Source of the DNA: CAIXSC01 sp046349915
Lineage (GTDB): Bacteria > Planctomycetota > Planctomycetia > Pirellulales > Pirellulaceae
Assembly: GCA_046349915.1 (NCBI GenBank)
Contig: JAXMBL010000003.1
Coordinates: 620,001-684,000, forward strand
DNA: 64,000 nt
Direction: 5' to 3'
Translations under genes and position numbers: made by a program
The notes under the pieces: generated by a model
The model's input: the letters and a program-made list of their open reading frames with translations, nothing else
Told to the model about the DNA's origin: nothing
Database searches by the model: none
Part shown: in pieces, positions 17,012 through 24,731 of the stretch
Numbering within the stretch: position 1 is the stretch's first letter
Layout of the letters: each line of letters opens with the position of its first letter

Positions 17012-18871
17012 ATGCGACGATGGCGAATGTGGCGTGCGGCAGGCTTGACCCTGGGAATGGCGTTGTGTGGAGTCTCTGCTTTTGGGCAGATTCCCTCGAA
17101 GGAAGGGGATTGGCCGCAGTGGCGGGGTCCGAACCGCGACGGCATCAGCGTCGAGAAAGGCCTGTTAAAGCAATGGCCGGAGAAGGGCCCGGAACTGGTC
17201 TGGCAAGTTGACACGGTCGGCATTGGCTATTCGTCGCTCGCCATTAAGGATGGCAAGATTTACACGCAGGGCGATCTGGATGGGGTCGAGCATGTGTTGG
17301 CGCTCGACGCTCAGACCGGAAAGTCGTTGTGGGCTGTGCAGCCTGGGCCCGTTGCCGCCGCGCTCGGCGATAAGGTCGCGAACGAGTTCAAGCAAATGGA
17401 CGCCGATGGCAACGGCGTGGTGGACGAGTTGGAGGCGCTAAAGCGACTCGGTTGGGATTTCAATAAGAGTGATAAAGCCGCGCCAGGCGACGCCAACGAA
17501 ACCGCCAAGCGACGAGCGGCTGCGCTCTTCACCGCGCTCGACAAAGATAGCGATGGTCTGCTCTCGTACGAAGAGGCAGGGCGAGAGCTACGCGACCAGT
17601 TTGAGCGGGCCGACATGGAAGATAAAACGGCCGACGCCGCGGCTCTCGCCGAAAAACGAGCTCAGGCACTCATCGCCGCCGCCGACAAGGACGAGGACGG
17701 CAAGGTGGTGCGTGAGGAAGCTCGCGGCAAGTCGATCGACCGATTGTTTGGTCGAGCTGACCAAAAGGACCCGACAACCAACCGCGGCGACGACACCGTT
17801 ACACTCGACGAACTCAAGCAGTTCTTCGTCAAGTCGGAGCCGGGGCGAGATGGTCTGCTCTCGCCCTCGGAACTCGAAGGCCTCTTCCTGCGTTCGAAGA
17901 TTGCCGGTGACGGACAGTTGACGATGGAAGAACTGCGAGGCGTCTATGGCGGTTACCGAAATGGCATGGGGGATGGCCCTCGCGGCACCCCCACGGTCGA
18001 TGGCGATCGACTGTACGTGGAAGGTGGATTCGGCGACGTGACGTGTATGGAAGCTGCCACGGGGAAAACGCTGTGGCACGTGAATCTCCGCACCACTTTT
18101 GGCGGCGGATTGCCAGGCTGGGGCTACTCCGAGTCGCCGCTGATTGCTGGCGAGCTGGTCATTGTCACGCCGGGCGGCGGCAAGGGGACGTTGGTCGCAC
18201 TCAACAAAATGACGGGCGAAGTGGTGTGGCAGAGCGCGGGAATCAAGGAAGGCGCGCATTACTCGTCCCCCGTACTCGCCGACATCGCGGGCACTCGACA
18301 AATCGTGCAATTCTCGTCGGGAAGCGTGTTCGGCGTTTCGCTGCAAGATGGCAAGTACCTCTGGCAATACAAGGCGCCCGCGAATGGCACGGCCAATTGC
18401 TGCGCTCCGATTGTCGACGGCGACTATGTCTTCGCGTCCAGCTCGTATGGAACGGGCGGCGGATTGGCCCACGTGACCGGCGGCGGCGACTCGCCGCAAG
18501 TCGAGCAGGTTTACTTCGAAAAGAAGATGGCTTGCCATCACGGCGGCATCGTGAAGATCGGCGAATACATGTACAGCAACGGCGGTGGCGCCTTGATCTG
18601 CATGCACTTCCAAACCGGTAAGATCGCGTGGCAAGCACGCAGCGTTGGTAAAGGTTCGCTGCTCGCCGCCGACGGCATGCTCTACCTCTTCAGCGAAGGG
18701 CATGAAGTGGCGATCGCGGAGGCGACGCCCGAGGAGTATCGCGAGAAGGGACGTTTCAAGATCGGTTCGCATGGTCGTCCCAGTTGGGCCCACCCCGTGG
18801 TCGCTGGCGGACGACTCTATCTCCGCGATCAAGAGTGGCTCGGCGCCTACGACATCCGGGCTGAAAAGTAA
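17012..18871 (+). CDS. Secreted PQQ-like beta-propeller protein with several EF-hands
   Basis: About 619 residues with a signal peptide ('AAGLTLGMALCGVSAFGQ') followed by 'GDWPQWRGPNRDG', the planctomycete PQQ-like opening. A block of EF-hand loops is inserted in the propeller at residues about 125-310: 'DADGNGVVDELE', 'DKDSDGLLSYEE', 'DKDEDGKVVREE' and 'GRDGLLSPSE'. Blade motifs 'TGKSLWAVQ', 'ATGKTLWHVN' and 'TGEVVWQSAG' surround it. It is larger than the paralogue at 12268 and carries more calcium loops. The gene probably starts at ATG 17012, since upstream in-frame starts would bury the signal peptide. A 12-bp hairpin follows the gene at 18894. Confidence 0.85.
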   Translation: MRRWRMWRAAGLTLGMALCGVSAFGQIPSKEGDWPQWRGPNRDGISVEKGLLKQWPEKGPELVWQVDTVGIGYSSLAIKDGKIYTQGDLDGVEHVLALDAQTGKSLWAVQPGPVAAALGDKVANEFKQMDADGNGVVDELEALKRLGWDFNKSDKAAPGDANETAKRRAAALFTALDKDSDGLLSYEEAGRELRDQFERADMEDKTADAAALAEKRAQALIAAADKDEDGKVVREEARGKSIDRLFGRADQKDPTTNRGDDTVTLDELKQFFVKSEPGRDGLLSPSELEGLFLRSKIAGDGQLTMEELRGVYGGYRNGMGDGPRGTPTVDGDRLYVEGGFGDVTCMEAATGKTLWHVNLRTTFGGGLPGWGYSESPLIAGELVIVTPGGGKGTLVALNKMTGEVVWQSAGIKEGAHYSSPVLADIAGTRQIVQFSSGSVFGVSLQDGKYLWQYKAPANGTANCCAPIVDGDYVFASSSYGTGGGLAHVTGGGDSPQVEQVYFEKKMACHHGGIVKIGEYMYSNGGGALICMHFQTGKIAWQARSVGKGSLLAADGMLYLFSEGHEVAIAEATPEEYREKGRFKIGSHGRPSWAHPVVAGGRLYLRDQEWLGAYDIRAEK

Positions 18872-18893
18872 GGCCCGAGTGATTGAAATGGAA

Positions 18894-18926
18894 CTCGTGT
18901 CGTGAGCTCAGTTTTCACGACGCGAG
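18894..18926 (+). terminator. Hairpin after the PQQ/EF-hand gene, candidate terminator
   Basis: The arms CTCGTGTCGTGA and TCACGACGCGAG form a 12-bp stem including one G-U pair, with a 9-nt loop, 22 nt after the stop codon. There is no U-tract, so it may be Rho-assisted or only an RNA 3' end. Confidence 0.45.
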
Positions 18927-19016
18927 TGTGATGGCGGGACGTTGAGTGATTGTCAGTTGTTTCAGTTATGGATCGTTAGCATGTCGAGCGGAAACCGCCG
19001 GCGAGGAGACGAGGCG

Positions 19017-20696
19017 ATGTCGAGTTGGATGCGGAGCAAGTTGGGACGTGGAGTCGCCGTGATCCTTTGGGGATGTTTCACGGTAGCGATGTCGCTGATT
19101 GCCGAAGGCTCGCGGGCGGACGATAAAGTCGCCTCGGCGGGAAAGGGTCCACTGGCGGTTCACAAGCGATGGCAGGTCGCCCAGGGCGAGAAATGGGAGC
19201 CAAAGTCGTCGACCGAAATGTGGGAGCCTCAGCAGTCCGCGCTGATCGTCTGCGACGTGTGGGACTCGCATCACTGCCTGAATGCCGTGCGGCGAGTGGA
19301 AGAGATGGTTCCACGCATGAATCAAGTGCTCCATGCCGCTCGCTCGCGCGGCATGCTGATCATCCATGCTCCCAGCAGTTGCATGGCGGCCTACGAAAAC
19401 CATCCCGCTCGACGTCGAGCGCAGCAAGCTCCCATGGCCACCAATTTGCCCTCGGATATTGGCGAGTGGTGTCGTCAGATCCCCGCCGAGGAGAAGGTGA
19501 TTTACCCCGTCGATCAGAGCGATGGAGGAGAGGACGATGATCCGGCCGAGCACATGGCTTGGCATGCTCGACTGGCAGGCATGGGCCGCAATCCCAAATC
19601 GCCGTGGAAAGCCCAGATCGACGCCTTGGATATCTTGCCCGAGGATGCGATCAGTGATTCCGGCGTGGAAATCTGGAATCTGCTGGAACAACGCGGCATC
19701 AAGAACGTCGTCTTGCTGGGCGTTCATACCAACATGTGCGTGCTGGGGCGGCCTTTTGGTCTGCGTCAACTCTCGAAGAACGGCCGCAACGTCGTGCTGA
19801 TGCGCGACATGACCGACACGATGTACAACCCGCAGCGTTGGCCCTTTGTCACTCACTATGTCGGAACGGAACGAGTGGTCGAGCATATCGAGCGCGTGGT
19901 GTGCCCGACGGTCACCAGCGTTGATTTTGTGGGCGGTCAGCCGTTCCGATTTCGAGGCGACCGACGATCGATCGTCATGATGATCGGGGAGGACGAGTAC
20001 AAGACCAATGAGACTCTTCCCGAATTCGCGAAGACCGAACTCGAGCCCGCGGGCTTTCGCGTCACGATCGTCCATTCCTCCACTGACGACATGAATCGGT
20101 TTCCAGGTATCGAAAAGGCGTTGGCCGACGCCGATCTGCTGCTGGTCAGTGTTCGTCGGCGTACGCCTCCCAAAGCGGAACTCGACGCCGTGCGAGCTCA
20201 CGTTGCCGCGGGAAAAGCGGTCGTGGGGATTCGGACGGCGAGCCATGCGTTTTCGCTGCGAGGCAACATGGCGCCTGCGGCAGGCAACGCCTCGTGGCTC
20301 GACTTTGACCCCCGAGTGTTAGGCGGCCACTATGTCGGCCATCATGGAGCGGGCCCCAAGACGGTTGTTTCAATCGCACCCGGCGCCGCCACTCATCCGA
20401 TTCTCGCCAACCTGGATATCACTCAGTTGGTTGGCAATGGTTCGCTGTACCGAGTGATGCCGTTGGAACCGTCGACCACTCCTTTGTTGGCGGGCACGGT
20501 TCCGGGTCATCCGACAGAACCTGTCGCGTGGGTCAACTCGCCGCGAGTCGGCGGATCGCGAGTGTTCTACACCACCTTCGGCCACATCGACGACTTCCAG
20601 AACCCTGAATTCCGCAAGTTATTGCTGCACGGCATTTGCTGGACTCTGGAGAACGCTCCGCCCAAGATAGCGGCCTTGCGCCAAGACAAACGGTAG
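19017..20696 (+). CDS. Exported isochorismatase-like protein fused to a ThuA-like domain
   Basis: About 559 residues. A signal peptide ('VAVILWGCFTVAMSLIAEGSRA') precedes an isochorismatase/cysteine-hydrolase-like domain: 'SALIVCDVWDSHHC' carries the usual first Asp, and 'RGIKNVVLLGVHTNMCVLGR' carries the cysteine nucleophile position. From about residue 305 a second alpha/beta domain ('IVMMIGEDEYKTNETLPEFA', 'KAVVGIRTASHAF') fits the ThuA/GATase-like family of planctomycete secreted proteins. GAGGAG eight bases before ATG 19017 supports this start. Hydrolysis of an amide-type substrate is inferred from the first domain. The ThuA-like domain has no certain reaction. Confidence 0.8.
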   Translation: MSSWMRSKLGRGVAVILWGCFTVAMSLIAEGSRADDKVASAGKGPLAVHKRWQVAQGEKWEPKSSTEMWEPQQSALIVCDVWDSHHCLNAVRRVEEMVPRMNQVLHAARSRGMLIIHAPSSCMAAYENHPARRRAQQAPMATNLPSDIGEWCRQIPAEEKVIYPVDQSDGGEDDDPAEHMAWHARLAGMGRNPKSPWKAQIDALDILPEDAISDSGVEIWNLLEQRGIKNVVLLGVHTNMCVLGRPFGLRQLSKNGRNVVLMRDMTDTMYNPQRWPFVTHYVGTERVVEHIERVVCPTVTSVDFVGGQPFRFRGDRRSIVMMIGEDEYKTNETLPEFAKTELEPAGFRVTIVHSSTDDMNRFPGIEKALADADLLLVSVRRRTPPKAELDAVRAHVAAGKAVVGIRTASHAFSLRGNMAPAAGNASWLDFDPRVLGGHYVGHHGAGPKTVVSIAPGAATHPILANLDITQLVGNGSLYRVMPLEPSTTPLLAGTVPGHPTEPVAWVNSPRVGGSRVFYTTFGHIDDFQNPEFRKLLLHGICWTLENAPPKIAALRQDKR

Positions 20697-20920
20697 AAGT
20701 GTTTCTGTGTCTGACAGATGTGAGGAGAACCACGAATCGCGCGAATCACACGAATGATTGATCGGAGTTATGTATGTGGTAGACGACTGACCGCGATCGC
20801 CTGAGAAGGTGACGATCGGCGGGTGCGCGATGAATCCCACCAACTCCGACTTTTTTCCTTCTTCCTTCTACCTTTATCCTTCTACCTTTATCCTTTTTCC
20901 TTTATCCTTTTTCCTTTTCC
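20697..20920. repeat. Intergenic degenerate repeat and CCTTTATCCTT low-complexity tract
   Basis: The left part holds 'accacgaatcgcgcgaatca', a phrase echoed at about 55500. From 20851 to 20920 the plus strand is a pyrimidine tract built from CCTTTATC/CCTTCTAC-like words. It encroaches on the 3' end of the minus-strand HEAT gene, whose stop codon at 20902 lies inside it. The complementary purine form occurs at 44527-44601. Confidence 0.65.
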
Positions 20921-22368
20921 AGCAGGGATGCGGCCTGACCGATCGCGTCGGGAGTTTCGAGCAATAGGTTTCGGAGCTCTTTTTCGGCGCCGACCGATGA
21001 TTGGCGGATAGCTTCAAGCATCCATGGGTCGCGGCCATCGGAGCGGGCGAGTTTGGCGAGTGCCGGGAGAGCTCGCACGCTACGCGTGCCTCCCAGTGCG
21101 ATCGCGACTTGAATGCGCACGCGTGGATCAGGATCGTCGGTCATCCCGAGCACGACGTCCAGGAGGCCTGGGCGTTTGTCGACAACTGATTGGCACAGTC
21201 GTAAAGCGTGTCGACGTACGATCGGATCAGTGTCCTTGAGCGATTCATCGAGCAATTCCGAGTTGAGTGAGTCGAGTTGATCGAGTGTCGAGAGCGAAGT
21301 GAGGACCACTCGCGCTTCACCTGAGTCGCGAATGGCTTTGGATAACGAATCGATCACAGCGGTTGCTCGGCGCTCGACCAGCAGGCGAGCGGCGGTTTCT
21401 CGATGCCAGGTGTTGCCGCGAACAATTTGCTCGGCCAACTGCTCGGGCGACAGGCGACTCAAGTCAGGCCACTCCGTGACGCGTGGCATGTCTGGATGGG
21501 CGAGTCGCCACAGACGCGCCGTGTGAGGTTTGGAATTACCTGTAGTTGGAGTTGGTGTTCCGGCATCGAGAATCCAGATTGTGCCGTCCGGCGCCAGGGT
21601 GAGCTCGATGGGAAAAAGGTTCCCCTCGGCAGTAACGAGGGAACCGTTGCTTGCATCGGCTCCATCGATCGCTAGTCGATAGCGAGCGCCTTCGCGGATC
21701 AACGTACGGCGCAAGACTCGATGCCGATCGGGTTCGCAGACCAGCAGTTGGTCGCGCAGGCCGGGCAAGGCGTCGTCGGGATAGATGAAGGGGGATCGCA
21801 ACGACGGAAACGGGGACGATTGATCCGAGGCTTCAATGGGGGTAGCTGGATCAGTGACGACAGGTTGAGCAACGTTGAATGACGTCGAGAGCGGGCTGAT
21901 GGACTTGGCGATAACCTGAGGGGAGACGACGAATGCATCGCGAGCCGTGTTCCAGGCAAGTCCACGTTCTCGGCTCTTCAGCGCTGTCATTTTGCTCGCC
22001 GTTCCCTCGGGCAAGTCCGTCGCGCGGTCGAGGCGGCCATCGCGATCGGTGTCTTCCAGAACGCGGATGACGCTTGAAGGCGCCGCATCGCACACGAGTA
22101 ACCGGCCACGTTCGTCCCAGTACATTGCGGTGGGACGCTCAAGCAGCGGCGCAGAGGCGACTAAGTCGAGTGTGAACGGAGGGGCGAGTGTAAATCGAGG
22201 GAGTTCGGCGGCGAGCGTCGCGGCTGTTGCTTGGGGTTCGGCGGCGAGTAGGGCGGAGGAGGAAGTGAAAGTCGAACGCTCGCCGCCGGTCCAGGCGATG
22301 ATCGCGGGGAGCGCGCAGAAAACCAGTTGGCGAGCGGCGAGGCGGAGGTAAGTTCGGAGGCAACGCAT
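20902..22368 (-). CDS. Exported propeller-HEAT protein (PVC-type dehydrogenase-like)
   Basis: The 488-residue protein begins with a signal peptide ('LVFCALPAIIAWTGG'). The centre resembles the sugar-dehydrogenase-like propeller common in planctomycetes ('ERPTAMYWDERGRLLVCD', 'VLEDTDRDGRLDRAT', 'DGTIWILDAG'). The C-terminal 150 residues form HEAT-like helices ('DPDPRVRIQVAIALGGTRSVRALPAL'). There is no cytochrome CxxCH motif, unlike longer members, so it may be a reduced form. The final residues (LLEKEKG) come from a low-complexity tract. It is the last gene of a run that includes the aldolase 19 nt upstream. Confidence 0.75.
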   Translation of the reverse strand: MRCLRTYLRLAARQLVFCALPAIIAWTGGERSTFTSSSALLAAEPQATAATLAAELPRFTLAPPFTLDLVASAPLLERPTAMYWDERGRLLVCDAAPSSVIRVLEDTDRDGRLDRATDLPEGTASKMTALKSRERGLAWNTARDAFVVSPQVIAKSISPLSTSFNVAQPVVTDPATPIEASDQSSPFPSLRSPFIYPDDALPGLRDQLLVCEPDRHRVLRRTLIREGARYRLAIDGADASNGSLVTAEGNLFPIELTLAPDGTIWILDAGTPTPTTGNSKPHTARLWRLAHPDMPRVTEWPDLSRLSPEQLAEQIVRGNTWHRETAARLLVERRATAVIDSLSKAIRDSGEARVVLTSLSTLDQLDSLNSELLDESLKDTDPIVRRHALRLCQSVVDKRPGLLDVVLGMTDDPDPRVRIQVAIALGGTRSVRALPALAKLARSDGRDPWMLEAIRQSSVGAEKELRNLLLETPDAIGQAASLLEKEKG

Positions 22369-22387
22369 CGCGGATCGACTCGTCGGT

Positions 22388-23308
22388 TTAGCCTTCTACG
22401 AGACTCAAGATGTCGCGAACCTGTGCGTCGTCCCACGGTTTGTCCTGCGAGCCGAGTGGGGCTCGAGGACGACCGATGTCGAGTCCATGCTTTAGTTGTA
22501 TGGCTCGTCGGAGGAACGACCAAACCGAGCCGGTGCGCATGCTGCGAGAAATCGCCATCTGGAATCGCTGCATGAATTGCGTGGCGCGAGCCACGTCGCC
22601 CGCTTCCATCGCCAAACGTGCTGCTCGGCATTCCACGCCCCAGAGGTTGTAGAAGGTGCCAATGGCGCCGATCGCGCCGCTTACGACTGCGTGACAAAGC
22701 ACCTCGTCGGCGCCGCTGAATAAACTCAACCGATCTCCCGCGTGGGCGCGAATCAAGCCGAACAGATAGAGATCGACGTCGGTAATTTTCATGCCGGCAA
22801 TGTGAGGTACTTGCAGCAGACGCTCGACGAAATCGGCGGGCGCAAGTCGCACGGTGTTGACCGTACTCAAATGGTACGCAAACAACGGCAACTCGGTGGC
22901 TTGTCCCAGTTCGTGGTAGTAGTGGAAGATCACATCGGGCGAGTAGCCGTAGTAGGACGGAGCGACGGCGGAGACGGCGTCGGCGCCGATGGAAGCGGCG
23001 TGCTGGGCAAGCGCTACCGAATCACGAGTGGTGGTCGCGCCCACATGCACCATCACGGGGATTCTCCCCGCCGAGACTCGCACGCAGCATTCCGCAATCC
23101 CGCGCCGCTCGTCGAGCGTCAACAGGGGCCATTGGCCGGTAGAGCCGGTGACGTAAAGACCTCCCAGGTTTTGCGCGACATAAAGCTCGACCATCTTCTC
23201 CAGCGTATTGAATGCGATTCGATCGTCGCTGGTCATGGGAGTAATGACAGCCGGCCAAAGACCCGACCAACGAGCCGAATGCGAGGGAGGAACGGTGACG
23301 GTTGACAT
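22388..23308 (-). CDS. DapA/NanA-family aldolase (dihydrodipicolinate synthase-like)
   Basis: The 306-residue TIM-barrel class I aldolase has 'GLYVTGSTGQWPLLTLDER' in place of the family's GSTGE loop, the tyrosine region 'LPLFAYHLS', and the Schiff-base lysine in 'IAGMKITDVDLY'. The family includes DapA, N-acetylneuraminate lyase and keto-deoxy-sugar aldolases. The altered GSTGQ loop and the sugar-catabolism neighbourhood favour a NanA-like or keto-deoxy-acid aldolase over lysine synthesis. A sialate O-acetylesterase occurs at 33000 but is not in the same operon. The start is ATG 23308. Confidence 0.85.
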   Translation of the reverse strand: MSTVTVPPSHSARWSGLWPAVITPMTSDDRIAFNTLEKMVELYVAQNLGGLYVTGSTGQWPLLTLDERRGIAECCVRVSAGRIPVMVHVGATTTRDSVALAQHAASIGADAVSAVAPSYYGYSPDVIFHYYHELGQATELPLFAYHLSTVNTVRLAPADFVERLLQVPHIAGMKITDVDLYLFGLIRAHAGDRLSLFSGADEVLCHAVVSGAIGAIGTFYNLWGVECRAARLAMEAGDVARATQFMQRFQMAISRSMRTGSVWSFLRRAIQLKHGLDIGRPRAPLGSQDKPWDDAQVRDILSLVEG

Positions 23309-23401
23309 GAGAATCCTGGTGTGAGGTGGGTGAGCAAACGGGGGAGAGGGTGGTGAGTTGTATGGAAGCGTTGTGGAGACCGTGTTGGCGGAAGGGCGTT
23401 A

Positions 23402-23887
23402 TCACGATGAGAGCGCGATCAAGGTGATGAGTCCTAGAACGGCGATCACGGCGATGATGATCGACCACTGCATCCACGCTTGGCCTGTCCGCTCCCAACG
23501 TCGTTCTTGCTCGGCTTGTCGTTTCTTCTTGTATTCGACGCTATCTTTTTCGCGCAGATGGAACTGCTCCTGGCAGTGAGGGCACTCGACGTACTGATTC
23601 AGCATGTCGCGTGGCACTTCCAGTTCATGTCCCTTGGGGCACGGGATGTGAAGGAGCGAGACCGAGGCGGATCCTTCGGGGGTGAATGGGAGCGACGGTT
23701 GATTCTCGGCGGAAGGCTCCGCGGGCGCAGTTCCCGGCGCTTGCCCTGACGTTTGTCCCGGTGTGGGGGCTATCGGCGCCGGGATGATGAACATCACGCC
23801 GCAAATGGGGCAGACGCATTGCAGTCCCGCCTGTTCAGGTTCCCCTTCGAGCACATGACCTTGGGGGCATTGAAACTGGAAACTCAT
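23402..23887 (-). CDS. Double zinc-ribbon protein with C-terminal membrane anchor
   Basis: The 161-residue protein has two zinc-ribbon-like units: 'CPQGHVLEGEPEQAGLQC' followed by 'CPIC', and 'CPKGHELEVPRDMLNQYVEC' followed by 'HC'. A Pro/Gln-rich linker separates them. A Lys/Arg/Glu helix then leads to one transmembrane segment ('WSIIIAVIAVLGLITLIALS') near the C-terminus. This is a tail-anchored arrangement with the ribbons cytoplasmic. GAGGA lies seven bases before ATG 23887, and the gene starts 9 nt after the stop of the upstream unknown gene. No function can be assigned. Confidence 0.75.
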   Translation of the reverse strand: MSFQFQCPQGHVLEGEPEQAGLQCVCPICGVMFIIPAPIAPTPGQTSGQAPGTAPAEPSAENQPSLPFTPEGSASVSLLHIPCPKGHELEVPRDMLNQYVECPHCQEQFHLREKDSVEYKKKRQAEQERRWERTGQAWMQWSIIIAVIAVLGLITLIALSS

Positions 23888-23896
23888 CGAGAATCC

Positions 23897-24535
23897 TCAC
23901 GCAAGACCGAACGCCCTTCGGTGGCAGTAGTCAAATAGCACCTGCCACTCGGCCCAAGCGACCTCGCGGCAAAACGACTCCAGGACGCCGCCTCGTCCGT
24001 AAGTTGACGAACAGAGATTCACGAAACGGAAGGGATCCCACGAGTCGTCATCCGCCAGGGCGAGCGCCGGGGCTGGCAAGGAATCGCGAGCGGCGGCGGC
24101 GATGGCGCGAGCGGCTCGTCCGACTTCGGAGTAAGCGGGATGGTCGCCGGCTTGACGAAACCAGTATTTCGAGTTCCCAAAATCGGGCTCGCGGCGATGC
24201 ATGATGCCATGCCAATAGCTGCCCGAGGCCGTGTGGATGTCTTGGCTCAACGAGTGCGATTCATCCAGAAAGTTGTGCAGCAGCCACACGCCTGACAGAC
24301 AGCAGCGGAGATGGTCCAGATCGATTACTCGGCGACCGTCGGATTCTACTTGTCGCGTGATGTTTTGCGGTGACAAAGCGGCCAGTCGTGGCCGCAGCGA
24401 TTCGTCGGGGTGTCCCGGTCCTAAGGGGTTGAGCGATGCGGGGATTACGAGACCTGCCCAGACAACGCCGCAGCTCGGGTCGAGCCGTGTTGCGGCGGGT
24501 GGCGTCGGTTCGGATGGGGCAGGGGTGGGTGGCAT
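23897..24535 (-). CDS. Conserved planctomycete hypothetical protein
   Basis: This 212-residue protein has no signal peptide or membrane segment. A central stretch reads 'WLLHNFLDESHSLSQDI', then 'TASGSYWHGIMHRREPDF' and 'NSKYWFRQAGDHPAY'. The density of His, Trp and Arg suggests a conserved functional site, and I recall this His/Arg-rich block from planctomycete genomes as an unnamed family. The N-terminal 70 residues are Pro/Ala-rich. It is probably co-transcribed with the zinc-ribbon gene 9 nt downstream. No enzymatic role is claimed. Confidence 0.7.
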   Translation of the reverse strand: MPPTPAPSEPTPPAATRLDPSCGVVWAGLVIPASLNPLGPGHPDESLRPRLAALSPQNITRQVESDGRRVIDLDHLRCCLSGVWLLHNFLDESHSLSQDIHTASGSYWHGIMHRREPDFGNSKYWFRQAGDHPAYSEVGRAARAIAAAARDSLPAPALALADDDSWDPFRFVNLCSSTYGRGGVLESFCREVAWAEWQVLFDYCHRRAFGLA

Positions 24536-24731
24536 GGCTGGTGATACGATTCCTCGGGCAACCTGAACCGCGATTGTAATCCGCGGGGTCTTTTGTCACT
24601 ACCGCCGTGCGCAAGTCGTTGCTAAACTTGCGTTCTACCATCGTGCCGCGGCCGTCATCGAAGTTCCGGGGAGGAACACGGATGCGGCCCCAATTATCGC
24701 CCTTTCGGGATTCGAGTTAGGGAATCGAGTG

